From a virus: a stretch of 64,000 nt of DNA. The position numbers and the translations under genes are program-made. Of the stretch, positions 8,144 through 15,127 are shown one piece after another (position 1 is the stretch's first letter; each line of letters starts with the position of its first letter). The notes under the pieces were generated by a model. The model had not been told where the DNA came from. It made no database searches and saw only the letters and a list, made by a program, of their open reading frames with translations. The DNA is taken from positions 1 through 64,000 of IMG/VR virus record IMGVR_UViG_3300005617_000007. One strand, written 5' to 3'.

Positions 8144-8869
8144 ATGGACTGGAAAACTTTGTTGCCGCAGTTGCTGCTGACTGTCGGTGTGATCTTCCTC
8201 GGGGCGTTCGCTCACGCTCTAAAAACCTACCTGCGGGGCGGCATCGACTCCCTGCGCGAGTATTGGGGGCCCAACAGCTGGCGTCCGACGCTTTGGACGC
8301 TGTTCACGATCTTCGGCGGCGCTATCGCGTCGGCGTTGAGCGGGGCGGTCAGTACGTCCTCGGCGGAAGGCTTGCTGGCCTTGTTCTTCATGGGATTTAC
8401 CATCAACAGTGCGGTCAACACGCCGTCCTCGCAGGTGAAAACCACGACGGGCGCACCGGGTACGCCGCTGGCGGCTATCCTCGGGGCTCTGCTTCTGGTT
8501 GGGCTATTCGTCCCGAGCGGGGCACAGGCTTCGACGCAAGTTGTACTTGATTGTCAAGCTCCAACTACGCGGACGGACAACAGCGTGTTTGCTGCAACCG
8601 AAATCGCGGGCTACACTTTCGGATACACGCAACCCGCAACGGTTCGCGTTCCGTTATTGCCCGCGGTTCAGGCGCCTCCTTGCCATAAGGTTGTACCGAT
8701 TGCAAAGGGTCAGTGCTTTAAGGCCGGGACGGTGTTTGACGTTACTGTTACCGACAATCAACTGATTCCGCTCACCTCGGACCCGGCGACGGCGACGCTG
8801 TCGGAGGATGTTTGTAACAACCTCCCCAAGCCGAACAAACCAACCAATGTTCTGATTTCCCACGATTGA
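8144..8869 (+). CDS. Multi-pass membrane protein with exported C-terminal domain
   Basis: 241 aa. Residues 1-95 contain about three hydrophobic helices (LLPQLLLTVGVIFLGAF; LWTLFTIFGGAIASALSGAV; GLLALFFMGFTINSAV), holin-like in spacing. A second hydrophobic segment ending VPSGAQAS at about residue 128 looks like an internal signal-peptide-like junction. The remaining ~110 residues are a beta-rich, cysteine-containing domain (four Cys) typical of periplasmic or surface modules. It is followed by a terminator, so it ends a transcription unit. Function unknown; lysis timing, superinfection exclusion or envelope modification are possible. Confidence 0.55.
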   Translation: MDWKTLLPQLLLTVGVIFLGAFAHALKTYLRGGIDSLREYWGPNSWRPTLWTLFTIFGGAIASALSGAVSTSSAEGLLALFFMGFTINSAVNTPSSQVKTTTGAPGTPLAAILGALLLVGLFVPSGAQASTQVVLDCQAPTTRTDNSVFAATEIAGYTFGYTQPATVRVPLLPAVQAPPCHKVVPIAKGQCFKAGTVFDVTVTDNQLIPLTSDPATATLSEDVCNNLPKPNKPTNVLISHD

Positions 8870-8910
8870 TTGGTTGGTTGTTAAAATTGTTTGGTTATTG
8901 TAAATAAGGC

Positions 8911-8933
8911 TCGGGGCTTCGGCCCCGATCTTT
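8911..8933 (+). terminator. Rho-independent terminator
   Basis: Stem TCGGGGC / GCCCCGA with a TTCG tetraloop (8911-8928), followed by a short T-rich tail. It ends the P2 transcription unit after the membrane protein gene. Confidence 0.75.
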
Positions 8934-8973
8934 CGGCGGTGGAATAGTGCGGAAGAAAAGAAAAGGAGAGTAT

Positions 8974-9228
8974 GTGTGCAACTGTATCGCTTATCCATTC
9001 CCGCACCGCTTTGGTGGCGGTAAATGTACAGGTCAACAGATCGCTGAAGCCTATTTCGAGAATCACGGCGGCTTCGGGTACTGTAAAGACTGTCACTGTT
9101 TTTCACGTGATCGCCGTTTCGGCGACATCTTTTGCGAAGTAGTCAACGGCCAGGAAACCCCGGAGCAATGCCCGGTGGTCCAGGAGCTTATTGCGTCGGA
9201 AGAAATCAAAATGAGGACCAAGAAATGA
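8974..9228 (+). CDS. Cys/His-rich putative zinc-binding protein
   Basis: 84 aa from GTG 8974, chosen because AAGGAG at 8963-8968 is ideally spaced; GTG 8947 is an in-frame alternative. It begins CNCIAYPFPHRFGGGKCTG and continues with YCKDCHCF, FCEV and QCPV, so at least eight cysteines could bind one or two zinc ions. The PFPHRFGGGKC signature recurs in short phage proteins of unknown role. It overlaps the exonuclease start by ATGA, suggesting coupled expression. Confidence 0.6.
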   Translation: MCNCIAYPFPHRFGGGKCTGQQIAEAYFENHGGFGYCKDCHCFSRDRRFGDIFCEVVNGQETPEQCPVVQELIASEEIKMRTKK

Positions 9229-9773
9229 GCGATGTGAACCTAACAGACGTCATGATTGACATCGAAACAATGGGTGTAAACCGCGACGCCGCAGTGATTC
9301 AGATCGGTGCGCTGGTATTCGACTGGCAGACCGGAATGATGCCCCCTGATATCTTCCGCGAGGACGTTGACCTGATGTCCTCGATTATGGCCGGCGGTGA
9401 AACGGATCGCCTGACGACGGCCTGGTGGCGCGAACAAGAAGGGCTCGACCAAATTGAGCCCAAGCAGATCGGCGTGGTGCTTCACGCGCTGAGCAACTGG
9501 CTCGGGCAGTACCCGACGATTGAACGTGTTTGGGCGAAGGGTCCAACCTTTGATCTGACCGTGCTCGAAGGCTACTATGACCGCCTGGGAATCAAGCGCC
9601 CCTGGCGTTACAATCAGCCGCGCGATACCCGGACGGTGATTGACCTCGCTCGGACTATCGGTGTTTGGGCGGAACCCGAAGGCGGGGACCCCAAGCATGA
9701 TGCGGCGGAGGATTGCCGGCGTCAATGTATCCAGTTGGTGAGCGCGCTGAACCATTTAAGAATTATTGGATAA
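9225..9773 (+). CDS. DEDDh 3'-5' exonuclease (Rv2179c/DexA-like)
   Basis: 182 aa from ATG 9225. Exo I is MIDIETMG (D12, E14), Exo II GPTFDLTVLEGYY, and Exo III HDAAEDCRRQ, so all four acids and the histidine of the DEDDh RNase T fold are present. A WWREQ segment and DTRT before Exo III match the small exonucleases grouped with T4 DexA and Rv2179c. It would remove 3' nucleotides from single-stranded DNA or RNA, in repair, host DNA degradation or RNA turnover. The length fits a stand-alone exonuclease, and no polymerase domain is attached. Confidence 0.85.
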   Translation: MSDVNLTDVMIDIETMGVNRDAAVIQIGALVFDWQTGMMPPDIFREDVDLMSSIMAGGETDRLTTAWWREQEGLDQIEPKQIGVVLHALSNWLGQYPTIERVWAKGPTFDLTVLEGYYDRLGIKRPWRYNQPRDTRTVIDLARTIGVWAEPEGGDPKHDAAEDCRRQCIQLVSALNHLRIIG

Positions 9774-9777
9774 CAAC

Positions 9778-9805
9778 TTTACTTTTCGAGCGGTCTCACT
9801 ATACT
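9778..9805 (+). promoter_or_regulatory. Phage early-type promoter P3 (TTTACT-N16-TATACT)
   Basis: TTTACT 9778-9783 and TATACT 9800-9805, spacer 16, in ACTTTACTTTTCGAG...CACTATACTTCT. It is followed by a variant of the leader (AGGAAATGGAT at 9820-9830) and ATG 9837. Confidence 0.75.
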
Positions 9806-9836
9806 TCTCGAACAGACTGAGGAAATGGATTAGATC

Positions 9837-10112
9837 ATGAAGGCTTTTGTTTTGCTAATGTTGCTCACCGGGATCGCGCACGCGGAGGACGCCTTCATGC
9901 CTCGCGTTATTCCGACGCGCTACTACACCCACCCGGTCGAGCCCGGCAAGGGTGATGTCATCGACGTAGCGCGCTGTAAGCTCGATGCGAAAACGGACGA
10001 AGCGCAACACGCCTGTTACAAGATTCTCCCCGGTGATGTCGGTGAGATGCTGTGGCGTGTTGACCGTGGCGAAATCCAGAAACCTATCGTCATTCACCTT
10101 TACCGATACTGA
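9837..10112 (+). CDS. Secreted small protein
   Basis: 91 aa. Clear Sec signal peptide MKAFVLLMLLTGIAHA with cleavage after AHA. The mature ~75 residues contain two cysteines (ARCKLD, HACYKI) that could form a periplasmic disulfide. First gene behind promoter P3 and therefore probably an early product acting in the envelope. No known family. It lies in a run with another envelope protein (10309). Confidence 0.6.
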   Translation: MKAFVLLMLLTGIAHAEDAFMPRVIPTRYYTHPVEPGKGDVIDVARCKLDAKTDEAQHACYKILPGDVGEMLWRVDRGEIQKPIVIHLYRY

Positions 10113-10124
10113 GGACCCTCAAGG

Positions 10125-10322
10125 ATGAACGCTGTACGCATAGTGGCCATAACTCCTCCGCTCGGGGATTATCTCAGCGGCGAGTTCAAGGCATTTTACG
10201 ATGGCGACCTGACCCAACGGGAGTTGGCGAAGATCGTACAAAACTGTTTCAATTTTCAAGAACGTCAGGGCCAAGCTCCCCATCGTTTCGATTACCCGGA
10301 GATACAACATGAAAGCGCGTAA
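10125..10322 (+). CDS. Hypothetical small protein
   Basis: 65 aa. Central segment FKAFYDGDLTQRELAKIVQNCFNFQERQGQ is helical and resembles a short HTH-like unit without being diagnostic. It overlaps the start of the PEP-CTERM protein by 14 nt. Function unknown. Confidence 0.5.
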   Translation: MNAVRIVAITPPLGDYLSGEFKAFYDGDLTQRELAKIVQNCFNFQERQGQAPHRFDYPEIQHESA

Positions 10323-10962
10323 CAATCTGTTCATCGGTGGGGCAACGGTTGCCGCCCTGCTCGCGATCCTCCTACTGTCCAAGTGCGCGGTCGATAGCTA
10401 CAAAGCCCAAGCAGAGGACCGGCTGCGACCCGTTGCCCCCGGCGGCTTGACAGCGGTCGAGGTCTCGCGTCACGGCGAGCCCGTCCCCTCGCTCGACGTA
10501 AAGCCGATGACCGCGGAGGAGCGCGCCCAGCGCCTCGCCTCGGAACGCATGTACAAAAAGTTAAACGACGATATGGCGAGCGGTCGCCGCGCGCCGAACA
10601 AGATGGGCGTCTATGAGAAGGAGGACCCGAGCGGCTGGACCGTCTATCAGGGTCCGCCACCGTTCGATCCAAAGCCTGAAGCCCAAGCAACGACATTCAC
10701 CCCCGAGGAGACCATGACGCCCTTCGACGAAGGAGTGATTGGGCAGGACATCGTTGTCACTCATAACGACATCGCGGGCTGGTTTCCTCCGAGCTATTAC
10801 GGTGGAGGCGGGGGCTATGTTGTCCAGACCTGTCCCGACTGTTGCGAGACCCTGCCAACGACACCCGGAACCGTCGCGAGCGTCCCGGAACCCTCAGCGA
10901 TCTATCTGTTGGGCTCAGGGCTTGTCGCTTTATTTTGGTCAAGACGCAAAAAGATTCATTAG
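10309..10962 (+). CDS. Envelope protein with C-terminal PEP-CTERM sorting signal
   Basis: 217 aa. A basic N-terminus and hydrophobic helix (residues ~7-25, LFIGGATVAALLAILLLSKC) target it to the membrane. The middle is proline- and acid-rich. The last 26 residues are a textbook PEP-CTERM signal: VPEPS (V192-S196), a transmembrane helix (IYLLGSGLVALFW) and a basic tail SRRKKIH. In bacteria such signals are recognised by exosortase (EpsH-type) for surface sorting with exopolysaccharide. A phage copy suggests a host with exosortase and a role at the cell surface, or mimicry of host sorted proteins. No catalytic domain is visible. Transcribed from P3. Confidence 0.7.
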   Translation: MKARNNLFIGGATVAALLAILLLSKCAVDSYKAQAEDRLRPVAPGGLTAVEVSRHGEPVPSLDVKPMTAEERAQRLASERMYKKLNDDMASGRRAPNKMGVYEKEDPSGWTVYQGPPPFDPKPEAQATTFTPEETMTPFDEGVIGQDIVVTHNDIAGWFPPSYYGGGGGYVVQTCPDCCETLPTTPGTVASVPEPSAIYLLGSGLVALFWSRRKKIH

Positions 10963-10967
10963 TTGAC

Positions 10968-10995
10968 TTTACTTTTCCGACGGCTCCACTATACT
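10968..10995 (+). promoter_or_regulatory. Phage early-type promoter P4 (TTTACT-N16-TATACT)
   Basis: TTTACT 10968-10973 and TATACT 10990-10995, spacer 16. The sequence around it (ACTTTACTTTTCCGACGG...CCACTATACTTCT) is nearly identical to P3. Leader copy at 11010-11021. Confidence 0.75.
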
Positions 10996-11009
10996 TCTTA
11001 TACAGATTA

Positions 11010-11021
11010 AGAAATGGAGCA
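11010..11021 (+). promoter_or_regulatory. Conserved leader/RBS motif AGAAATGGAGCA (copy 4)
   Basis: Exact copy downstream of P4. ATG 11027 has the standard spacing but opens only a 24-codon frame; the longer coding frame is shifted (see the ORF at 11035). Confidence 0.65.
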
Positions 11022-11034
11022 CGGAAATGAAAGT

Positions 11035-11145
11035 TTGGTTGCCCTGGTTATCGTTGCCGTTGGTGCGTGTCACTTCACCTCGGAAGCGTCGGGAAAGCTG
11101 AAGCAACAAGCGCAAGATCGCGCGGAGCTTCTGGCGAACATCTAA
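11035..11145 (+). CDS. Very small lipoprotein-like ORF, start uncertain
   Basis: 36 aa from TTG 11035. The frame is open from ATG 11014 inside the leader. It reads VALVIVAVGAC followed by a polar helix (GKLKQQAQDRAELLANI), which looks like a signal peptide with a lipobox-like VGAC. The ATG with correct leader spacing (11027) is in a different frame and stops after 24 codons. Either the gene uses TTG or a single-base change separates an MK start from the lipoprotein frame. Low confidence. Confidence 0.35.
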   Translation: MVALVIVAVGACHFTSEASGKLKQQAQDRAELLANI

Positions 11146-11153
11146 GCAACACG

Positions 11154-11165
11154 AGAAATGGAGCA
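11154..11165 (+). promoter_or_regulatory. Conserved leader/RBS motif AGAAATGGAGCA (copy 5)
   Basis: Exact copy. The best-spaced start is ATG 11173; ATGs at 11158 (inside the leader) and 11167 are in the same frame. Confidence 0.65.
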
Positions 11166-11172
11166 CATGGAC

Positions 11173-11343
11173 ATGAATGCCGCCACAGACCAAGCTATGC
11201 CGGACGAAAAGCCGGCGGCGCCTCGCGTTGTAGTAACCACGGAACGTCGGAAACCCGTTGATCTCAGCAAGACTCTCTTGTTGGACGATGACGGAATTCC
11301 ACTTGAAAACCATCGGCGCCGCCGCACGGATACTCAGCTATGA
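11173..11343 (+). CDS. Small hypothetical protein
   Basis: 56 aa from ATG 11173; 11158 and 11167 are in-frame alternatives too close to the Shine-Dalgarno. Polar, proline- and arginine-containing, ending ENHRRRRTDTQL, probably largely disordered with a basic tail. ATGA overlap with the next gene. Function unknown. Confidence 0.5.
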   Translation: MNAATDQAMPDEKPAAPRVVVTTERRKPVDLSKTLLLDDDGIPLENHRRRRTDTQL

Positions 11344-11696
11344 AAACACCAATCACAATTCGAGCCGTCCCCAAATTTTATCTGGAGCCGTCGGTATTGG
11401 TAGTTGAAGGATTGCTTCGCCTCTCCGCGCTCCACTATGACGCTTCATGCGTCTCCGCGGGTAAATGCGGCGGTCACCTCTGGGGCTGGAACAATTGCAT
11501 CAGGGGACCCGAACCGATACCTTGCGGCGCGACGGCGCGCGAGCTTGACCTGACCCTGAAGATACTTGAAGCGGCTCCGTCAGTCGATTTCGATATTCAT
11601 GAGCGATTCGCTCTGAATGATTTCCGTTCCGATCTTCGCCGGGCGCTGACCGCGGCGGAGGAATACTGCTCTGATAAAGTTGTGGTGCTAGAATGA
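11340..11696 (+). CDS. Hypothetical protein
   Basis: 118 aa, ATGA overlap on both sides. Contains SVSAGKCGGHLWGWNNCIRGPEPIPCG in the middle with three cysteines and aromatic residues, flanked by helical segments. Similar short proteins recur in phage early regions without known function. Confidence 0.5.
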   Translation: MKTPITIRAVPKFYLEPSVLVVEGLLRLSALHYDASCVSAGKCGGHLWGWNNCIRGPEPIPCGATARELDLTLKILEAAPSVDFDIHERFALNDFRSDLRRALTAAEEYCSDKVVVLE

Positions 11697-11905
11697 TTTG
11701 TGAGAATCGCAATTGTCGTTATCACCTCCCGTTTGACGGTCGGGAGCCGCGAGTTCAAGTTGAGGAGCCCGATCAGACTGACCCCGATCTTAGGGTGATC
11801 AATATAGTCGAGCGGTTCCGTTGGATTACCACAGGTGGTCGCGAATTCTTTCTGTGCAAAGAATGTAGTGTTCAACAAGAAAAGGAGAAACATCAATATG
11901 TGTGA
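11693..11905 (+). CDS. Small putative zinc-finger protein
   Basis: 70 aa. CENRNCRYH near the N-terminus and CKEC near the C-terminus provide a possible four-ligand zinc site around a short beta core (INIVERFRWITTGGREFFLC). Coupled to its neighbours by ATGA overlap. Function unknown. Confidence 0.5.
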   Translation: MICENRNCRYHLPFDGREPRVQVEEPDQTDPDLRVINIVERFRWITTGGREFFLCKECSVQQEKEKHQYV

Positions 11906-12158
11906 AGTCCGCATCGTAAAATACAACCACCCGTTCAAGAAGGACTCCGGGGTGCGCATCGACCTCGCTGGGTATCAGAGCCAAATCAAGACGGTCGAGG
12001 AACACCAGAACGTCCCGGACGCCGAAAAGTCGGCGGAAGATTGGCACAAACTCACCGGCTGGAACGTGGTCACCTACGTCGAGGAAGAAGTTGTTGAACT
12101 GAAGTTGTCAAAATCAGGCCTGGCCGACGATGCGCGGGACGGCGGCACTCATGATTAA
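11898..12158 (+). CDS. Hypothetical protein
   Basis: 86 aa from ATG 11898, which has AAAGGAG upstream; the frame is open further upstream but without a good start. Charged, mixed alpha/beta (MCEVRIVKYNHPFKKDSGVRIDLAGYQ...VVTYVEEEVVELKL). No motif recognised. Overlaps the next gene by 8 nt. Confidence 0.5.
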   Translation: MCEVRIVKYNHPFKKDSGVRIDLAGYQSQIKTVEEHQNVPDAEKSAEDWHKLTGWNVVTYVEEEVVELKLSKSGLADDARDGGTHD

Positions 12159-12414
12159 CACTGAGTTCATTCGCCTGGCCGTAAAGCAAAACAAACTTAA
12201 CGCGCTGACGGGCACTGATCTTCTTCAGATCGCGGATGAACTCGACAAACACCGGAAGCGGTTTGGGCCTACTCGACTGACCAAGGCCCTTTGCTTCCTC
12301 GGAATACACCTGCGCGGTCGAACGGACGGCGGCTGTATGTATAATAGCTGTTATTGCCTGCTTTGTCGGCGCGACGCCTCGGGCGATCTTATCGTGATTG
12401 AGGAGAAGGACTGA
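12151..12414 (+). CDS. Small cysteine-containing hypothetical protein
   Basis: 87 aa from ATG 12151. A basic helical N-terminal half is followed by GGCMYNSCYCLLCRRD, four cysteines in 12 residues, suggesting a metal site. Translation of the next gene starts directly after its stop. Function unknown. Confidence 0.5.
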   Translation: MINTEFIRLAVKQNKLNALTGTDLLQIADELDKHRKRFGPTRLTKALCFLGIHLRGRTDGGCMYNSCYCLLCRRDASGDLIVIEEKD

Positions 12415-12702
12415 ATGAACGGAAAAGCCGCCAAACGCATCCGCCGGGCCGCTCGAATCCTCGCTGGCTACGGCGCCCGCTATCGCACGACGATACTCAG
12501 GCTGAAGCGCGAGTATGGCCGGGAACCATACCACGTCCGAACGGCGAAGAAGTCGGTTTGGGAGAGTCACCGCGCGAACGCCGTCAAGTCGCACCGATAC
12601 GATGTCCACCCGGCTATCATGAACAAAGAGGTTTATGGCCATACTGATGAGGAAGGAAACTATTGGCGCGTTCCCGGAATTGAAGGACAACCGAAACCAT
12701 GA
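12415..12702 (+). CDS. Small basic hypothetical protein
   Basis: 95 aa, very rich in Arg and Lys at the N-terminus (KAAKRIRRAARILAGYGARYRTTILRLKREYGRE), so nucleic-acid binding is plausible (inference). The start abuts the previous stop. No family recognised. Confidence 0.5.
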   Translation: MNGKAAKRIRRAARILAGYGARYRTTILRLKREYGREPYHVRTAKKSVWESHRANAVKSHRYDVHPAIMNKEVYGHTDEEGNYWRVPGIEGQPKP

Positions 12703-13118
12703 CCCGCAAGATTGCTGTTCAGAATAAGCTGATCAAATACGTTCGGTCACGCTACCCGCTGATCAAGCCGGTATCGACCCAGGGCCTGTTCAACTACCGC
12801 TGCCACGAGAACTGCGTGCAATACGCTATCGACCACGCGGCGGACCTCCCCGGGCTCGAAATCTTCGAGTGTATCTACATTGACGACATAGCCCAACCAA
12901 CGCTACATTACCTCAACTTCGATCCGGTCGCGGGCAAGTACCTCGAAACAACGCTGGGATGGCAAGCGGAGCACTATGAGTTCTATGTGATACGCCGCAT
13001 CCACCCGAGCGATTGGCCCCGCATCCTGCGCGAGTTCGAGAACTCCCTGGACGCCTGGCGCGATCAGTTCACAACCTGGTGGGATCGGTCTGTGTTGGGC
13101 ATTCGGAGGATTCTATGA
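12699..13118 (+). CDS. Hypothetical protein with possible papain/transglutaminase-like Cys-His pattern
   Basis: 139 aa, ATGA overlap with the previous gene. RCHENCVQYA (C35, H36, N38), then PTLHYLN (H70), then KYLETTLGW (E83) gives a Cys-His-acid order like that of papain- or NlpC-type folds, often written CHxN...HY...D.T.G in phage proteins. The spacing is plausible, but no family match can be claimed. Could be a small cysteine hydrolase or a non-enzymatic relative. Confidence 0.5.
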   Translation: MTRKIAVQNKLIKYVRSRYPLIKPVSTQGLFNYRCHENCVQYAIDHAADLPGLEIFECIYIDDIAQPTLHYLNFDPVAGKYLETTLGWQAEHYEFYVIRRIHPSDWPRILREFENSLDAWRDQFTTWWDRSVLGIRRIL

Positions 13119-13363
13119 CACAACTATTCGTTATCGAATCGCGGAGGCGTATGCTGATCAATACTGATCCGCAACGCCGTTGCTACAACGGTTGTCACTT
13201 CAGTTCTGAACTTGTTTGGACTGAATGGGAAGTCTTGAATTGCAATGTAACCCCGGAGACCGTCGAAGACAAATTGAAGTTCTGGCGGGAGTTGAATGAC
13301 TACGCGGTCAGCCAACGCGGCGAGGGCGCAAAATCTGAATTCCAATCGAGGATACAAGAATGA
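13115..13363 (+). CDS. Hypothetical protein
   Basis: 82 aa from ATG 13115 (ATGA overlap). Compact beta-rich start (TQLFVIESRRRMLINTDPQRRCYNGCHFSSELVWTEWEVL) and a helical C-terminus. Unknown function. Confidence 0.5.
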   Translation: MTQLFVIESRRRMLINTDPQRRCYNGCHFSSELVWTEWEVLNCNVTPETVEDKLKFWRELNDYAVSQRGEGAKSEFQSRIQE

Positions 13364-13470
13364 GCTACGTTGCTTACACCATCATCGGTCTCCTGGTCCT
13401 CGAACAGGTCCTGGATTTCGCTATCGTCTACGTGTCAATGCGCCAGCTGCGCCGGGGGCCTTTCCTGTGA
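13360..13470 (+). CDS. Very small single-pass membrane protein
   Basis: 36 aa. ATG 13360 overlaps the previous stop (ATGA), and its own stop overlaps the next GTG start (GTGA), so it is embedded in a coupled chain of genes. Nearly all of it is one hydrophobic helix (VAYTIIGLLVLEQVLDFAIVY) followed by a basic tail (RQLRRG), predicting an inner-membrane peptide with a cytoplasmic C-terminus. Confidence 0.5.
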   Translation: MSYVAYTIIGLLVLEQVLDFAIVYVSMRQLRRGPFL

Positions 13471-14075
13471 GCAAACGCGATCTGTTCGACCGCGGAGTGA
13501 TCCGCATAACCAAATTCTGCGAAGCCAATAACCTGATCGTGCCCGAGGTCCGCGTGAGCACGCCGGATGAATGGCGGATACCCGGTCACTGTGCGTATTA
13601 TCGCCCAACATACATAGCAATCTGCCTCGAACGCTGTGCGCATATCGGAACCGGCGGGGCGTCCTGGTCCTATCCGGGGTACACCGTGGACCGCGAGCCC
13701 TACGGCGTCCTGGCGCATGAGATCGGGCACCACGTCGATGTCGTGTTGGGCAATGTAAAGAACGGCAACGCCTATAATTCCGAATTCAGCAAGAACATTC
13801 GCAAAGCCTCGGGCGAGGAAAAGCTGACGAACTACTGCCCAAACGACGGCGAATGGTTCGCTGAAATGATGCGCCTCTTTATAACCAACCCCGATCTGCT
13901 CCGGCTAACTCGCCCAATCACGTTCCGCGAGCTATCGAAGTGGCTCAAGCCGGTCGAGACACGGCCCTATGACGAGGTGCTGATTAAGGCCCCGGCACGG
14001 ACCTTTGAAGCGGTTCATAAGAAGATACTGAAGGCGGAAGCCGCCGCGGAGAAAGCCCATGCGCCGGCCCGTTGA
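13467..14075 (+). CDS. Zincin-like metallopeptidase
   Basis: 202 aa from GTG 13467 (GTGA overlap). Contains VLAHEIGHHVD, an HEXXH motif with H84, E85 and H88. Downstream NDGEWFAEMMRLFITNPDLL supplies a glutamate helix that could give the third zinc ligand, as in gluzincins. No signal peptide, so it acts in the cytoplasm. It may cleave a host or phage protein; the substrate is unknown. The C-terminal 30 residues are helical and alanine-rich. It overlaps the next gene by 17 nt. Confidence 0.7.
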   Translation: MSKRDLFDRGVIRITKFCEANNLIVPEVRVSTPDEWRIPGHCAYYRPTYIAICLERCAHIGTGGASWSYPGYTVDREPYGVLAHEIGHHVDVVLGNVKNGNAYNSEFSKNIRKASGEEKLTNYCPNDGEWFAEMMRLFITNPDLLRLTRPITFRELSKWLKPVETRPYDEVLIKAPARTFEAVHKKILKAEAAAEKAHAPAR

Positions 14076-14454
14076 GCTCATTACGTTCCTGGAGGGATCG
14101 CTGAAGGGTCAGCGCGCCTGTATTACGTTCGAGGATGATCACCACATTCGCGTGACGCCGCTCCTCGGCGATCCGCTGGTGTCGCTTCCGATCCAGAAGC
14201 CCCTGAATGCAGATATTCGCCGCGAAGGCTCGAACCTCGTGGACACGATCCAATTACAGGTCGGCGATAAGGTTCACTACCAACCCGAGCACTACGGCGA
14301 CGCGCGCTGGGAGAATGGGATGGTGAAAGAGATTCGCCCCGGGAGAACCGACGGCGTTTGGGTAGTTTACAACTGTAACAACGAATGGGACCGCTACTGG
14401 GACTACACTGGGGCGCTCACCAACCTTTCTGATCTGAAAATGGGGTGGAAGTAA
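14059..14454 (+). CDS. Hypothetical protein with SH3-like C-terminal region
   Basis: 131 aa. Two beta-rich parts are visible: residues 1-65 (ITFLEGSLKGQRACITFEDDHHIRVTPLLGDPLVSLP), and residues 66-131 starting LQVGDKVHYQPEHYGDARWENGMVKEIRP, which looks like an SH3/Tudor-like barrel found in phage proteins. ATGA-type overlap with the next gene. Function unknown. Confidence 0.5.
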   Translation: MRRPVELITFLEGSLKGQRACITFEDDHHIRVTPLLGDPLVSLPIQKPLNADIRREGSNLVDTIQLQVGDKVHYQPEHYGDARWENGMVKEIRPGRTDGVWVVYNCNNEWDRYWDYTGALTNLSDLKMGWK

Positions 14455-14651
14455 TGGCCAAAGCCAAAGTGGTAAACATTGTTCATTCGCTCAAATATAC
14501 GGCGCCTGGCGGAAATCGCCTGGAGTTCACCAACGCTCCGCTCGATATGGCTGCGACGATGCTGATCACGTCTATGACGAAGGAAGCCCGCGCAAAGGTA
14601 TTGGCCGAGCTTCAAGAACAGGTGAAAGCCGATGAGCAAGCACCAACATAG
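14454..14651 (+). CDS. Small hypothetical protein
   Basis: 65 aa from ATG 14454. Lysine-rich N-terminus (AKAKVVNIVHSLKYTAPGGNRLEF) and helical C-terminus (MTKEARAKVLAELQEQVKADEQ). Overlaps the following short zinc-ribbon ORF by 20 nt. Unknown function. Confidence 0.45.
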   Translation: MAKAKVVNIVHSLKYTAPGGNRLEFTNAPLDMAATMLITSMTKEARAKVLAELQEQVKADEQAPT

Positions 14652-14769
14652 CTTCCTCGGGAAGATATTCAACTGGAGCTACTGCGTCAAATGCGGGCTC
14701 CTCACTCTCAAAAATGAGGCCACTCGCAAAGCGATGAAGGCCCCCTGTCGCGGAGCTGATGATGCATAA
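14632..14769 (+). CDS. Very small putative zinc-ribbon protein
   Basis: 45 aa, MSKHQHSFLGKIFNWSYCVKCGLLTLKN followed by a basic tail with one more Cys. CxxC preceded by histidines could bind zinc. Such mini zinc-ribbon proteins are common in phage early operons. The start lies inside the previous gene and the stop inside the next one. Supported mainly by context and codon pattern. Confidence 0.45.
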   Translation: MSKHQHSFLGKIFNWSYCVKCGLLTLKNEATRKAMKAPCRGADDA

Positions 14770-15127
14770 TCGACTGTTTCAACCGTCTGATATAAAGCTG
14801 GAGAACGAAGGCAAGACGTTTGAGACTCGCTTCTATAGCGCGAGCGCCGAGCATATCCAGAACGGTCGAACCTGGAAGATGATCTATTGCCCCTACTGTA
14901 TTGCGTCGGTAAAAACGTTCAATGTCGGACTCCGTATGTTTGGCAAACGCTGCTTCTGCGGCGCGCTTTTCGGATCGTCTGGCCTCGCTTTCCGCTTTAT
15001 CGAATCACCCCACCCGGTCGAAGTCCTCCGCGACCTCGCAACCGTAGTGGCTAATGAAAACGGCCTCGAAGTCGATCACGAAGCCTTTGACGAAGTCAAG
15101 CGCAAGCTCGATAACCCCCAGGGCTGA
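14759..15127 (+). CDS. Hypothetical protein with Cys4-type pattern
   Basis: 122 aa. CPYCIASVKTFNVGLRMFGKRCFCGALFG gives two CxxC/CxC pairs 18 residues apart, a likely zinc ribbon. C-terminal region is an acidic helix pair (EVLRDLATVVANENGLEVDHEAFDEVKRKL). Followed by a strong inverted repeat at 15119-15148. Function unknown. Confidence 0.5.
   Translation: MMHNRLFQPSDIKLENEGKTFETRFYSASAEHIQNGRTWKMIYCPYCIASVKTFNVGLRMFGKRCFCGALFGSSGLAFRFIESPHPVEVLRDLATVVANENGLEVDHEAFDEVKRKLDNPQG

Noticed and set aside
8972-9140. 56-codon ORF from ATG 8972 with an ideal Shine-Dalgarno
   Set aside because: The overlapping Cys-rich frame starting at GTG 8974 shares the same Shine-Dalgarno, has a recognisable conserved pattern and is coupled to the exonuclease gene.
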